Shown: positions 55,842 to 64,000 of the stretch, one piece after another
Position numbering within the stretch: the first letter of the stretch is position 1
Layout: each line of letters begins with the position of its first letter
NCBI RefSeq assembly: GCF_011751745.2
Contig: NZ_CP061170.1
Span: 1,984,001 to 2,048,000, forward strand
Direction of reading: 5' to 3'
From: Paramicrobacterium fandaimingii
Lineage (GTDB): Bacteria > Actinomycetota > Actinomycetes > Actinomycetales > Microbacteriaceae
DNA length: 64,000 nt
Translations under genes and position numbers: made by a program
The notes under the pieces: generated by a model
Seen by the model: the letters and a program-made list of their open reading frames with translations, nothing else
What the model was told of the DNA's origin: nothing
The model's database searches: none

Positions 55842-58571
55842 TTATTCCCGATCCGTCAGTTGCCACGCATCTTCTGGCTCGTCGGCGTTGACGGTCTCGT
55901 AGCCGTCGTACTGCTGCTCAACCGGGTCTGTCGCTGGGGCGCTGGGCTGCGACCCGTCAGGGCCGGGCTGCGAACCGGGCCCCGAACTCGGCGGCTCTTC
56001 GCCCTTGAGCCGAGCCAGAACCGACGGCAGCTGCTCCTTGCTCACGAGAACGTCGCGAGCCTTCGACCCTTCGGAGGGGCCGACGATGTCGCGGGATTCC
56101 ATGAGGTCCATGATGCGACCGGCCTTGGCGAATCCGACGCGCAGCTTGCGCTGGAGCATCGACGTCGATCCAAACTGAGTGTTGACGACGAGTTCGACGG
56201 CGGCGACCAGAACATCGAGATCGGGGCCGATGTCTGCATCGATCTCCTTCTTCTCGACAACCTGCTGCACGTCTCTGCGATACTCGGGCCGAGCCTGCGC
56301 CGTGACGTGCGCGACGACCTTCTCGATCTCGCTTTCGTTGACCCAGGCCCCCTGCACGCGGATCGGCTTCGACGACCCCATCGGCTGAAACAGGGCGTCG
56401 CCCTGCCCGATGAGCTTGTCTGCGCCCGACTGGTCGAGAATGACGCGTGAATCGGTGACGCTGGTGACCGCGAACGCAAGCCTCGACGGCACGTTCGCCT
56501 TGATCAGACCGGTGACCACGTCGACAGATGGCCGCTGGGTGGCAAGCACAAGGTGAATTCCGGATGCTCGCGCGAGCTGTGTGATGCGCACGATCGAGGA
56601 CTCCACGTCACGTGGGGCGACGAGCATCAGGTCGGCGAGCTCGTCGACGACGACAAGCAGGTAGGGATATGGCTTGAGCACGCGCTCACTGCCCGCGGGC
56701 AGTTCGATCTCGCCATTCACGATCGCCTTGTTGAAGTCGTCGATATGGCGGTAGCCGAAACTCGCCAGATCGTCGTACCGCATATCCATCTCCTTCACGA
56801 CCCACTCGAGGGCTTCTGCCGCCTTCTTCGGGTTCGTGATGATGGGGGTGATCAAGTGCGGAACTCCCGCGTACGGCGCGAGTTCGACCCGCTTCGGGTC
56901 GACGAGCACCATGCGCACCTCGCTGGGCTTGGCGCGCATGAGAAGGCTCGTGATCATGGAGTTTACGAAACTCGATTTACCTGAACCCGTAGAGCCGGCG
57001 ACGAGCAGGTGGGGCATCTTCGCGAGGTTCGCAAGAACGAAGCCCCCGCCGACATCCTTGCCAACGCCGATGGTCATCGGGTGGGTGGCATTTGTGGCGG
57101 CTGACGAACGGAGCACATCGCCCAGCGCGACGATCTCTTTGTCAGCGTTGGGAATCTCGAGTCCGATCGCGCTCTTGCCCGGGATGGGCGAAAGAATGCG
57201 AATCTCGTTTGAGGCAACAGCGTAGGCGAGGTTCTTCGACAGCGCCGTGACGCGCTCCACCTTGACTCCCGAGCCCAGTTCGATCTCGTATTGCGTGACA
57301 GTTGGGCCTCGCGAAAAGCCGGTCACCGTGGCGTTTACCTTGAACTGATCGAACACGCCGGAGATCGCGGCGACAACCTGATCGTTGACCGCCGACCGCG
57401 ATTTCGCCGGGGCGCCTGCAGCGAGCGTCGCCGTAGACGGAAGCCGGTAGGGGTGTTCCGCGTCTGTTGGTTTTGCCGGTGCGGCTTCGTCTCCGCGCAG
57501 AGCAAGCGTCTGCATGTCGGGAAGATCGTCCGTGCTGTTGTCTCCGCCATCACCGTGGATGCCGCGGGATTCCGCACCGGGAGTGAACCCGGATACCGCG
57601 GACTCTGCGGCGCTGAGGTCGTCCATAACGTTCGTCGGGGCGAAGCTGGGGCGCTCTGGCTCCTGCACGACGGGAGAGTCGTAGGCGTTCTCCGCCGGGC
57701 CAGGCGACAGAAGCTCCGTCATGTCGTCGGTCAGGGCGTTGCTGCCCGAGTCCGTCTCGCGCCCGCTCTTGTTGCGTCGCCACCAGGGCACGGACTCGTC
57801 ACCCGAGGCATCCTGACCGTCTGACTCTGCGCTCTTCGCTGTCGCCGCCTCGTCGGGGTCAATTCCGAACATCCAGGCGGTGAACTGCCGAATCCGCTGC
57901 GGAATCTTGGTTGGCGGTGTCTTGGTGACGATGAACAGTCCGAGAACGCCGATCAGCCCGAGCACGATCGTCGCGCCGATCGATGTGATCAGGAACACTA
58001 GCGGAGCGCCGACCATCCATCCGAGAAGGCCTCCGGCATCGGAGAGTGCGGGGAGCCCGCCTGCACCGGGTGACGGGTGGTCGCTCACCGCGTGGCAGAC
58101 GCCCGTGATCGAGAGCACGAGAAGACCGAGCCCGATTCCGACCCGGCCGTTGTCGTTGACCGGATTGGGATTGCGGAAAAGCCAGACGGCAAGCAGCAGC
58201 ATCACGACAGGCAGAGCAAACGCCAGACGGCCGAACAAGCCGCCGAACGTCCATTCGTCCAGTGTCTGTGCGAGTGGATCGTTCACTCCGAACCATTCGA
58301 CGACCATGCCGGCGATGGCGAGAAGAAGAATAAAGAACGGGATGCCGTCTCGGCGCTGGTCCTTCTCGATCTTCTCCGGTCCAAGAGCACGCGCGGCGCC
58401 GCCGGCCACATGGGCGAGCCCAAGCCAGGCCCTCACGAGAATGTTTGCGCTCGCAGACTCGGGTTCCGGTTCGATCTTCTTCGTCTTCGCTGTTGTCGTG
58501 CGGGCGCGCGAAGCACCGCCGTCGCTTGTCTTCTTGCGACTGCGGCCGGAGGACTTAGTGCCTGGAGCCAT
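55842..58571 (-). CDS. ftsK: DNA translocase FtsK/SpoIIIE
   Basis: FtsK pumps DNA through the septum and activates XerCD at dif. The 909-residue protein has about four membrane segments between residues 76 and 215 and a long acidic linker (about 240-390). The alpha/beta motor follows, with Walker A GSTGSGKS (526-533) and Walker [12 protein letters not shown], and the gamma wHTH domain is near 775-835. The C-terminal tail after about 850 is Pro/Gly/Ser-rich. The XerD homologue is encoded at 2.6-3.5 kb. Confidence 0.95.
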   Translation of the reverse strand: MAPGTKSSGRSRKKTSDGGASRARTTTAKTKKIEPEPESASANILVRAWLGLAHVAGGAARALGPEKIEKDQRRDGIPFFILLLAIAGMVVEWFGVNDPLAQTLDEWTFGGLFGRLAFALPVVMLLLAVWLFRNPNPVNDNGRVGIGLGLLVLSITGVCHAVSDHPSPGAGGLPALSDAGGLLGWMVGAPLVFLITSIGATIVLGLIGVLGLFIVTKTPPTKIPQRIRQFTAWMFGIDPDEAATAKSAESDGQDASGDESVPWWRRNKSGRETDSGSNALTDDMTELLSPGPAENAYDSPVVQEPERPSFAPTNVMDDLSAAESAVSGFTPGAESRGIHGDGGDNSTDDLPDMQTLALRGDEAAPAKPTDAEHPYRLPSTATLAAGAPAKSRSAVNDQVVAAISGVFDQFKVNATVTGFSRGPTVTQYEIELGSGVKVERVTALSKNLAYAVASNEIRILSPIPGKSAIGLEIPNADKEIVALGDVLRSSAATNATHPMTIGVGKDVGGGFVLANLAKMPHLLVAGSTGSGKSSFVNSMITSLLMRAKPSEVRMVLVDPKRVELAPYAGVPHLITPIITNPKKAAEALEWVVKEMDMRYDDLASFGYRHIDDFNKAIVNGEIELPAGSERVLKPYPYLLVVVDELADLMLVAPRDVESSIVRITQLARASGIHLVLATQRPSVDVVTGLIKANVPSRLAFAVTSVTDSRVILDQSGADKLIGQGDALFQPMGSSKPIRVQGAWVNESEIEKVVAHVTAQARPEYRRDVQQVVEKKEIDADIGPDLDVLVAAVELVVNTQFGSTSMLQRKLRVGFAKAGRIMDLMESRDIVGPSEGSKARDVLVSKEQLPSVLARLKGEEPPSSGPGSQPGPDGSQPSAPATDPVEQQYDGYETVNADEPEDAWQLTDRE

Positions 58572-58637
58572 GTCTCCACGGTACCGGTGAGGTGGCGCTC
58601 TTCCCGGTATTGACGCGGAAGTTCGCCCAGACTGGAC

Positions 58638-60314
58638 CTACGCCTCGATAACGAGCGGAACAATCATGGGGCGGCGACGATACGAGTTATTCACCCAGCG
58701 GCCAACAGTGCGCCGCACCACCTGCTGCAGAGCATGCTGGTCACGAACGCCGTTGCCGACAGCCTCGGTGAGTGCTGCCTCGATCTTGGGTCGCACCTTG
58801 TCGAAGACCGCGTCGTCTTCGGCGAAGCCGCGCGCGTGGATCTCGGGCCCTGTGACGACACGCCCCGTCTGAGATTCGACGACGACGATGATCGAGATGA
58901 AGCCCTCTTCGCCGAGGATCCTGCGATCCTTGAGGTCGGAATCGGTGATCTCGCCGACTGTCGCGCCGTCGACGTATACGAAACCGATGTCGACCTGGCC
59001 GACAACATCGACTTTTCCGTCTCGCAGGTCGAGAACGGTGCCGTTCTCAGCGACAAACGTGTTCTCCTCGGGGATGCCTGTGTCGTGAGCGAGCTTCGCG
59101 TTCGCGATGAGGTGACGATATTCGCCGTGAACCGGGAGCACGTTCTTCGGCTTGAGGATGTTGTAGCAGTAGAGGAGCTCTCCTGCAGCCGCGTGACCGG
59201 AGACGTGCACCTTCGCGTTTCCCTTGTGCACGACGTTCGCACCCAGCTTGGTCAGCCCGTCGATAACGCGATAGATGGCGCTCTCGTTTCCCGGGATCTG
59301 GCTCGACGCGAGAATGACGGTGTCACCCTCCCCCGGCTCGATTGCGTGGTCAAGGTTGGCCATGCGGCTCAGCACGGCCATCGGCTCGCCCTGTGACCCG
59401 GTCGACATGTAGACAATCTGGTCGTCGGGAATGTCTTTCGCCTTCTTGTAGTCGATCAGAACGCCGTCGGGGACGCGGAGGTACCCCAGTTCCGCCGCGA
59501 TCGTCATATTGCGCAGCATCGAGCGACCGAGCAGCGCAACGCGACGGCCGTTTGCGTGAGCGGCATCCAAAACCTGCTGCACCCGGTGCACATGACTGGA
59601 GAAGCTCGCGACGATTACACGCCGGGGAGCCTTCGCGATCACCTGTTCGAGCACGGGCCCGATCGATCGCTCGAGCGGGGTGAACCCGGGTACGTCGGCG
59701 TTTGTCGAGTCAACGAGAAAGAGATCGACGCCGGTGTCGGCAAGCCGAGCAAAGCTGCCCAGATCGGTGATGCGCCCGTCAAGAGGAAGCTGATCCATCT
59801 TGAAATCGCCCGTGGCCAGCACCGTTCCGGCCTCCGTCTTGATAGCGACGGCAAGTGCATCGGGAATCGAGTGATTGACGGCAATGAACTCGAGGTCGAA
59901 GGGCCCCAGCTTTTCGTGCTGACCTTCTGTGACCGTCAGGCTGTAGGGCTTGATGCGATGCTCTTTAAGCTTCGCCTCCGTGAGGGCGAGCGTCAGGCCG
60001 GAGCCGATGATCGGAATGTCGGAGCGAAGTCGCAGAAGGTACGGAACGGCGCCGATGTGGTCTTCGTGGCCGTGAGTGAGCACGAGGCCGACGACATCGT
60101 CGAGACGGTCCTTGATCGGGGACATGTCGGGCAGGATGAGGTCAACGCCCGGCTGGTATTCCTCGGGGAAGAGAACGCCGCAGTCCACGATGAGGAGCTT
60201 GCCGTCAATCTCGAAGGTTGTCATGTTGCGACCGATCTCGCCGAGCCCTCCGACCGGCATCACCCTGAGGGTGCCTTGTGGGAGCGCGGGCGGATCGATT
60301 ACGGCATTGGGCAT
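58638..60314 (-). CDS. rnj: Ribonuclease J
   Basis: RNase J is a metallo-beta-lactamase exo/endonuclease for mRNA decay and rRNA maturation. The 558-residue protein has the metal-binding HGHEDHIG (81-88), ATGDFKMDQ, the beta-CASP segment (SFSSHVHRVQQVLDAA) and the C-terminal CASP motif around HVSGHAAAGEL and LPVHGEYRHL. Length fits RNase J rather than tRNase Z. It follows dapA by 39 bases and precedes ftsK. Confidence 0.95.
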   Translation of the reverse strand: MPNAVIDPPALPQGTLRVMPVGGLGEIGRNMTTFEIDGKLLIVDCGVLFPEEYQPGVDLILPDMSPIKDRLDDVVGLVLTHGHEDHIGAVPYLLRLRSDIPIIGSGLTLALTEAKLKEHRIKPYSLTVTEGQHEKLGPFDLEFIAVNHSIPDALAVAIKTEAGTVLATGDFKMDQLPLDGRITDLGSFARLADTGVDLFLVDSTNADVPGFTPLERSIGPVLEQVIAKAPRRVIVASFSSHVHRVQQVLDAAHANGRRVALLGRSMLRNMTIAAELGYLRVPDGVLIDYKKAKDIPDDQIVYMSTGSQGEPMAVLSRMANLDHAIEPGEGDTVILASSQIPGNESAIYRVIDGLTKLGANVVHKGNAKVHVSGHAAAGELLYCYNILKPKNVLPVHGEYRHLIANAKLAHDTGIPEENTFVAENGTVLDLRDGKVDVVGQVDIGFVYVDGATVGEITDSDLKDRRILGEEGFISIIVVVESQTGRVVTGPEIHARGFAEDDAVFDKVRPKIEAALTEAVGNGVRDQHALQQVVRRTVGRWVNNSYRRRPMIVPLVIEA

Positions 60315-60353
60315 AAGCCCTCCTTGATTCTGTTGTCGTCTGGATTGTGCGCG

Positions 60354-61331
60354 TCAGCGCGTGGTGCCGTGCACCTTGGGTAGCGCACCGCCAGCCGCCG
60401 CGTTGCGGTCGGGGCGGAAGTTTGTGAAGTCGGCGCCGTCGATGTCGTGGGCGAAGGCAAGATCGTCTTCAATGCGGGCTGCCTCGGACTCTTCGGGACC
60501 CACGAGGGGCAGTCGTACACGCGGACTCTGAATTCGCCCGAGACCGTGGAGAATGTATTTCGCCGACACCGTTCCCGGCACATGCGTCATGACGGCGCGC
60601 ACGAGCGGCTCGACGCCCTTGTGCGCGGCCGTTGCCGTCGCGAGATCGCCGGCGTTCACGGCATCCACCATCTGCCTGTATGGGCGTGCGGTGATATTGG
60701 CTGTGACGCCGATGAGGCCCGTTGCGCCGATGGACAAGTGCGGGAGTGCGTTGGCATCGTCGCCAGAGAAGTACATGAGATCTGTCTGATTGAGCACGCG
60801 ACTGACCTCGGAGAAATTGCCCTTTGCATCTTTGACAGCTCGGATGTTCGGGTGCGTCGCCGCGCGCAGAATTGTCTCGTAGGTGATCGGCACACCCGTG
60901 CGACCGGGAATGTCATACAGAATCACGGGAAGGTCCGTGGCGTCGGCGATCAACCGGAAGTGGGTGAGAATGCCCGCCTGCGTTGGCTTGTTGTAGTACG
61001 GAGTGACGATCATGACCCCGTCTGCCCCGACGCGTTCACTCTCTTTGTAGAGCTCGATTGCGTGCGCCGTCTCGTTGGAGCCGCCGCCCGTGATGATCTT
61101 GGCGCGGCCCGCCGCGACAGACTTGCCGACCTCGACAAGCCGAATCTTCTCAGGGTCGGTGAGCGTGGAGGTTTCCCCCGTCGTACCGGTGACGACGATG
61201 CCGTCCGCACCCTGGCTGATGACATCGTCGATCTGCTTCTCGACGCCGGGCCAGTCGACTTCGCCATCGGCGGTGAACGGAGTCACCAGCGCAACGAGGA
61301 CCTGGCCGAAGGGATTCTCTGCGTTCGTCAC
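60354..61331 (-). CDS. dapA: 4-hydroxy-tetrahydrodipicolinate synthase
   Basis: DapA condenses pyruvate with aspartate semialdehyde to begin lysine/DAP synthesis. The 325-residue TIM barrel shows GTTGE (49-53), Tyr139 in ILYDIPGRTG and Schiff-base Lys167 (AVKDAKG). GTG 61331 gives the usual VTNAENPFGQ start, with AGGAAG adjacent. GTG 61367, which overlaps the SDR stop by GTGA, is an alternative adding 12 residues without family support. DapB and DapF are in the same window. Confidence 0.93.
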   Translation of the reverse strand: MTNAENPFGQVLVALVTPFTADGEVDWPGVEKQIDDVISQGADGIVVTGTTGETSTLTDPEKIRLVEVGKSVAAGRAKIITGGGSNETAHAIELYKESERVGADGVMIVTPYYNKPTQAGILTHFRLIADATDLPVILYDIPGRTGVPITYETILRAATHPNIRAVKDAKGNFSEVSRVLNQTDLMYFSGDDANALPHLSIGATGLIGVTANITARPYRQMVDAVNAGDLATATAAHKGVEPLVRAVMTHVPGTVSAKYILHGLGRIQSPRVRLPLVGPEESEAARIEDDLAFAHDIDGADFTNFRPDRNAAAGGALPKVHGTTR

Positions 61332-61363
61332 CTTCCTAGAGTACCGGCTCCCCCTCGGTTCAG

Positions 61364-62125
61364 TCACCGGCCTCGTGCGGCGAGACGCTGCGAAAGCGCT
61401 GACGGAACGATGCGGCTCGCCGAGACCAGCGCGCGATAGCGCAGGGAGGGGATCGACACCGCACGGCCCCGCCCAGCGTCCTTGAGCGCCGTCGCCACAA
61501 CAGCGTCGGCGTCAAGCCACATCCACGAAGGGATGTCGTCGAGACTCGCCCCGAGCCGCTGGTGAAACTCCGTGTGCACAAACCCCGGGCACACGGCCGT
61601 CACGTGAACCCCGCGAGGCCGGTACTGATTGTTCGCCCATCGTGACATCGAGACGATCCACGACTTCACGGCACCGTACGTGCCTCGGGGAGTGAATGCT
61701 GAGACGCTCGCCACGTTGATGATGGTGCCGGCGCCACGATTGAGCATGGTGGGAAGCGCTGCGTGCATCAGTCGCATCGGCGTGCGCACGTGGATGTCGA
61801 GATGCTTCTCTTCTTCGTCGATCGTCGCGCGATCGAATGGCCGCTTCAAACCGAAACCGGCATTGTTCACCAGCACCCTGAGCGGCCGCCCGGCGACGCG
61901 AGATTCGACCGCGGAAAGCCCCTCGGGTGTCACCAGATCTGCGGCGATGATCTCGACGGGAAGTGCGTACCGGGAGATCAGGTCCGCCTGTACCTCGTGC
62001 AGCCGAACACGGTCTCGAGCGACGAGAACAAGGCCGAACCCGCGACGAGCGAGCTGCTCGGAGAATTGCAACCCGAGGCCCGACGTCGCGCCGGTCACCA
62101 ACGCTGTTTCATCGCCTCGTGCCAT
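61364..62125 (-). CDS. Short-chain dehydrogenase/reductase
   Basis: A classical SDR, 253 residues from ATG 62125, chosen because GAGGAGG lies five bases upstream; in-frame ATGs further upstream lack this. Rossmann TGATSGLG is at 11-18, NNAG at 87-90, and the catalytic Ser140, Tyr150 and Lys154 (YGAVK). Substrate unknown. It lies between OsmC (divergent) and dapA, and its stop overlaps the upstream dapA GTG candidate. Confidence 0.85.
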   Translation of the reverse strand: MARGDETALVTGATSGLGLQFSEQLARRGFGLVLVARDRVRLHEVQADLISRYALPVEIIAADLVTPEGLSAVESRVAGRPLRVLVNNAGFGLKRPFDRATIDEEEKHLDIHVRTPMRLMHAALPTMLNRGAGTIINVASVSAFTPRGTYGAVKSWIVSMSRWANNQYRPRGVHVTAVCPGFVHTEFHQRLGASLDDIPSWMWLDADAVVATALKDAGRGRAVSIPSLRYRALVSASRIVPSALSQRLAARGR

Positions 62126-62242
62126 TCGCACCTCCTCAGGAGTCATCGTAGCGAACCCGTCGCTATGCGACCTGCGAATGGTTAGGCTCGAGGTACAGAG
62201 ATTCGCCACGAGGGTGCGCTGCACCCAATGAACGGAGGAAGC

Positions 62243-62671
62243 ATGGCTGTCACAAGCGAAGCCACCACAGTGTGGAACGGCACCCTTTTCGAAGGGAACG
62301 GTACGGTGTCGCTCGATTCGTCCAAGAGCGCCTCACTTGCTGTCGATTGGAAGGCGCGCTCCGAGGGCTCAGAGAGCACGACGACCCCGGAGGAGCTGCT
62401 GGGCGCAGCGCACGCAGCGTGCTTCTCGATGGCCTTTTCGAACACGCTCGTCGATGCCGGGTTCCCGCCCGAGAGCATTCAGACGACGGCTGCCGTGACG
62501 TTCGACCCCTCGGGGCCGAAGATCACCGGAAGCCACCTTCTGGTGAACGCCAAGGTCCCGAACATCGGCGACGAGGAGTTTCAACGTCTCGCCGAGGCCG
62601 CGAAGGGCGGCTGCCCCGTGTCTCAGGCTCTCGCCGGAGTTGAGATCACGCTCGAGGCAAGTCTCGCCTGA
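62243..62671 (+). CDS. OsmC/Ohr-family protein
   Basis: A 142-residue OsmC-fold protein; members reduce organic hydroperoxides using two cysteines. Cys60 (HAACFSMA) and Cys124 (KGGCPVSQAL) are the expected pair. GGAGGAAGC precedes ATG 62243. It diverges from the SDR gene and ends at a hairpin shared with the convergent gene. OsmC versus Ohr subtype is not resolved; the AWEKARSEG-like SKSASLAVDWKARSEGSES segment favours the OsmC/YhfA side. Confidence 0.88.
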   Translation: MAVTSEATTVWNGTLFEGNGTVSLDSSKSASLAVDWKARSEGSESTTTPEELLGAAHAACFSMAFSNTLVDAGFPPESIQTTAAVTFDPSGPKITGSHLLVNAKVPNIGDEEFQRLAEAAKGGCPVSQALAGVEITLEASLA

Positions 62672-62684
62672 CGCGTCATTGTTT

Positions 62685-62715
62685 GCGGGCCGATCGGTTT
62701 TACCGGTCGGCCCGC
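62685..62715 (+). terminator. Hairpin terminator of osmC (shared with convergent gene)
   Basis: Arms GCGGGCCGATCGGT (62685-62698) and its near-complement (62702-62715) with one mismatch and a TTT loop are followed by TTT. The stem overlaps the stop codon of the convergent gene, so the hairpin can serve both directions. Confidence 0.8.
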
Positions 62716-63155
62716 TTTGCATCTGCGTCGTGAAGGCGAATAGCTCGACGCACGGCAGCACGCGCGCGTCGTGAATCTCCAGCCCCCCGATAGAGGATCC
62801 CGAGCCGAAACCACGCCCGCCAATTCTCCGGCTCGGCTTCTGCGTGGGCCTTGTAGGTGGGGAATGCCGCATCCGCTGCCGAACGCTCCACTCGTCCGCT
62901 CGGAAGAACAGGGAGATCGGCCGGCGTCTCGCCCGCGGCGTCGAGCTCGTCCGCGAGTCGACCTGATTTGATGCCGAACTGAAGTTCCATGGCAAGAGCC
63001 CAGACCCCGATGATCGGAAGAACGATGAGTGCGACGCCGATTGCGACCGCGATCGGCACCCCGGTGAGTACGAACTGCACGGCTCGCTGGCCGACGAGGG
63101 CAAGATACAGAACGAGCACGGCGGCCATGACGATCGCGCCCGTACGAGCTTTCAT
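62700..63155 (-). CDS. Membrane protein with TPR-like C-terminus
   Basis: A 151-residue protein with two membrane segments (about 7-27 and 32-56). A cytoplasmic linker follows, then one TPR-like helix pair near 100-135 (AEPENWRAWFRLGILYRGAGDSRRARAAVRRAI). It overlaps dapB by ATGA. Similar proteins lie next to dapB in related Actinobacteria, to my recollection. Function unknown. Confidence 0.8.
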   Translation of the reverse strand: MKARTGAIVMAAVLVLYLALVGQRAVQFVLTGVPIAVAIGVALIVLPIIGVWALAMELQFGIKSGRLADELDAAGETPADLPVLPSGRVERSAADAAFPTYKAHAEAEPENWRAWFRLGILYRGAGDSRRARAAVRRAIRLHDADAKRADR

Positions 63156-63889
63156 GAGCGGTTGATTCCGAGATCGAGAACATTCTCCAGACCGACGACC
63201 ACTCCGTGCACCGTCGCGACGGCTTCGAGAGACACCCGGATGCCGCGTTCATACGCGCTGGGATCGATTGTGTCGTGCACGATGCTCAGGGTCTCGCCGT
63301 CGCCGCCCAAAAGGGTCTCTTGCCGTGCGACGATCCCATGACGACGCAGGCTGTGAACGGGAATGCCTGCGACCTCCTGCCCCCGCGCACGCTGCTCGGT
63401 GTGCGGTGCTTCGACGGGGCCGAGGCCATCGCGAGCGGCAGCCATGAGCTCCGCGGTGCGGACGGCCGTTCCGCTCGGAGAATCCGCTTTCGACGCTCTG
63501 TGGCTCTCGACGATCTCGATCGATGAGTAGAAGCGGGCCGCGATTGTGGCAAAGGTTGTGCCGAGAACGGAGCCGAGCGAAAAGTTGGGAATGATCAGCA
63601 CCCCGCCTTCGGCAGGAAGCGCAGCGCCCAGCTCCGAGATTCGCTGCGCCGACCAACCCGATGTGCCGGTCAGAACCCGAGAACCGTTCTTTGTCGCGTG
63701 CTCGACGACGGCGCCGCTGGCTTCTGGATGCGTCACGTCAACAACAAGATCCGCGCCGTCCAGCTCGCTGAGGTCGCTCGATCTCCCGAGGCGCGCGACC
63801 ACCTCGAACCCGTCCATGTCGGCGAGAACCGAGTCGATCTGCCTGCCCATCTTGCCCCGTGCCCCGGCCAATGCAACGCGTGTCGTCAT
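63152..63889 (-). CDS. dapB: 4-hydroxy-tetrahydrodipicolinate reductase
   Basis: DapB reduces the DapA product with NAD(P)H. The 245-residue protein has GARGKMG (9-15) for cofactor binding. The active-site stretch is ESHRASKADSPSGTA (128-142) with His130, Lys134 and the SGT phosphate-like loop. In E. coli the equivalent His159-His160 pair is HH, so the second His is Arg131 here. Overlaps the next gene by ATGA. Confidence 0.95.
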   Translation of the reverse strand: MTTRVALAGARGKMGRQIDSVLADMDGFEVVARLGRSSDLSELDGADLVVDVTHPEASGAVVEHATKNGSRVLTGTSGWSAQRISELGAALPAEGGVLIIPNFSLGSVLGTTFATIAARFYSSIEIVESHRASKADSPSGTAVRTAELMAAARDGLGPVEAPHTEQRARGQEVAGIPVHSLRRHGIVARQETLLGGDGETLSIVHDTIDPSAYERGIRVSLEAVATVHGVVVGLENVLDLGINRS

Positions 63890-63915
63890 TGCTCCAATCT
63901 ATCAACCAGCGGTCG

Positions 63916-63921
63916 TAGAAT
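63916..63921 (+). promoter_or_regulatory. Candidate -10 box of the terminal plus-strand gene
   Basis: TAGAAT lies six bases before GTG 63928, with no Shine-Dalgarno, again suggesting a leaderless transcript. Confidence 0.45.
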
Positions 63922-63927
63922 CGCACA

Positions 63928-64000
63928 GTGACAACAGTACGGCGCTCCCCCGTCTCCACAGCCGATGCGACAATGCTGCTCGACGAGTATTTCGATGCTC
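63928..64000 (+). CDS. N-terminal fragment of a GNAT-like acetyltransferase (cut by window end)
   Basis: Only 24 codons are present: VTTVRRSPVSTADATMLLDE, then YFDA. The pattern of an early beta strand, a helix with LLDEYF, and divergence from dapB resembles GNAT acetyltransferases seen here in Microbacteriaceae, but too little is visible for a firm call. It may instead be an unrelated small domain. Confidence 0.45.
   Translation, partial: MTTVRRSPVSTADATMLLDEYFDA

Overview
The window is high-GC chromosomal DNA from an actinobacterium, most likely family Microbacteriaceae; the genus cannot be fixed by eye. The grounds are a 5S-23S-16S operon with actinobacterial leader motifs and no spacer tRNA, TlyA, PriA-type HisA, DUF3046 upstream of recA, ClgR, the DUF1844 gene divergent from infC, and gene order. 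From memory of the Mycobacterium tuberculosis map, several blocks follow that genome's order closely: tyrS/Rv1691-like/Rv1692-like/tlyA/nadK/recN/pyrG/NUDIX/xerD/parA/scpAB, infC-rpmI-rplT-rRNA methyltransferase-pheST-argCJBDFH, and lexA(+) then hflX-dapF-miaA-miaB-recX-recA-DUF3046-clgR-pgsA-ftsK-rnj-dapA-dapB. This is core chromosome. I see no prophage, insertion sequence, CRISPR array or defence island.

Layout, left to right (most genes on the minus strand, so transcription runs right to left). 1-11.8 kb: a tightly overlapped run with a TPR protein, a HAD phosphatase, tlyA, nadK, recN, pyrG, a NUDIX hydrolase, xerD, parA, scpA, scpB and partial rluB, covering nucleotide supply, DNA repair and chromosome segregation. 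11.9-12.9 kb: a plus-strand nitronate monooxygenase-like gene. 12.98-18.3 kb: the rRNA operon, followed by its leader and the tyrS terminator. 18.8-22.1 kb: tyrS, a divergent SatD-like HTH gene with a membrane-protein partner, and mpg. 22.1-28.8 kb: argCJBDFH without argG or argR. 29-35.1 kb: a Ski2-like helicase and pheST. 35.1-38.5 kb: a gluABCD-type amino-acid ABC importer. 38.6-40.7 kb: an rRNA methyltransferase and infC-rpmI-rplT. 40.9-45.2 kb: DUF1844, SseB-like, and hisC-hisB-hisH-priA. 45.2-54.6 kb: an SOS and RNA-modification block with a LysM protein divergent from lexA, then hflX, an RsmC-like methyltransferase, dapF, miaA, miaB, recX, recA, DUF3046 and clgR. 54.7-64 kb: cinA, pgsA, ftsK, rnj, dapA, an SDR, OsmC, a membrane/TPR protein, dapB and a partial acetyltransferase-like gene.

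Several circuits can be read together. LexA-box-like sequences lie between lexA and the LysM gene and upstream of recA, suggesting one SOS circuit with a candidate cell-division suppressor. DapA, DapB and DapF all serve lysine/diaminopimelate synthesis. MiaA and MiaB carry out consecutive steps of tRNA A37 modification. IF3, L35 and L20 share an operon.

The most notable sequence-level observations are two genes that must begin at non-canonical codons. infC appears to start at ATC behind a good Shine-Dalgarno. miaA appears to start at CTG, overlapping the miaB stop, and an ATG/GTG/TTG start would delete its P-loop. The least explained locus is the SatD-like/membrane gene pair. I found no convincing undescribed multi-gene system.
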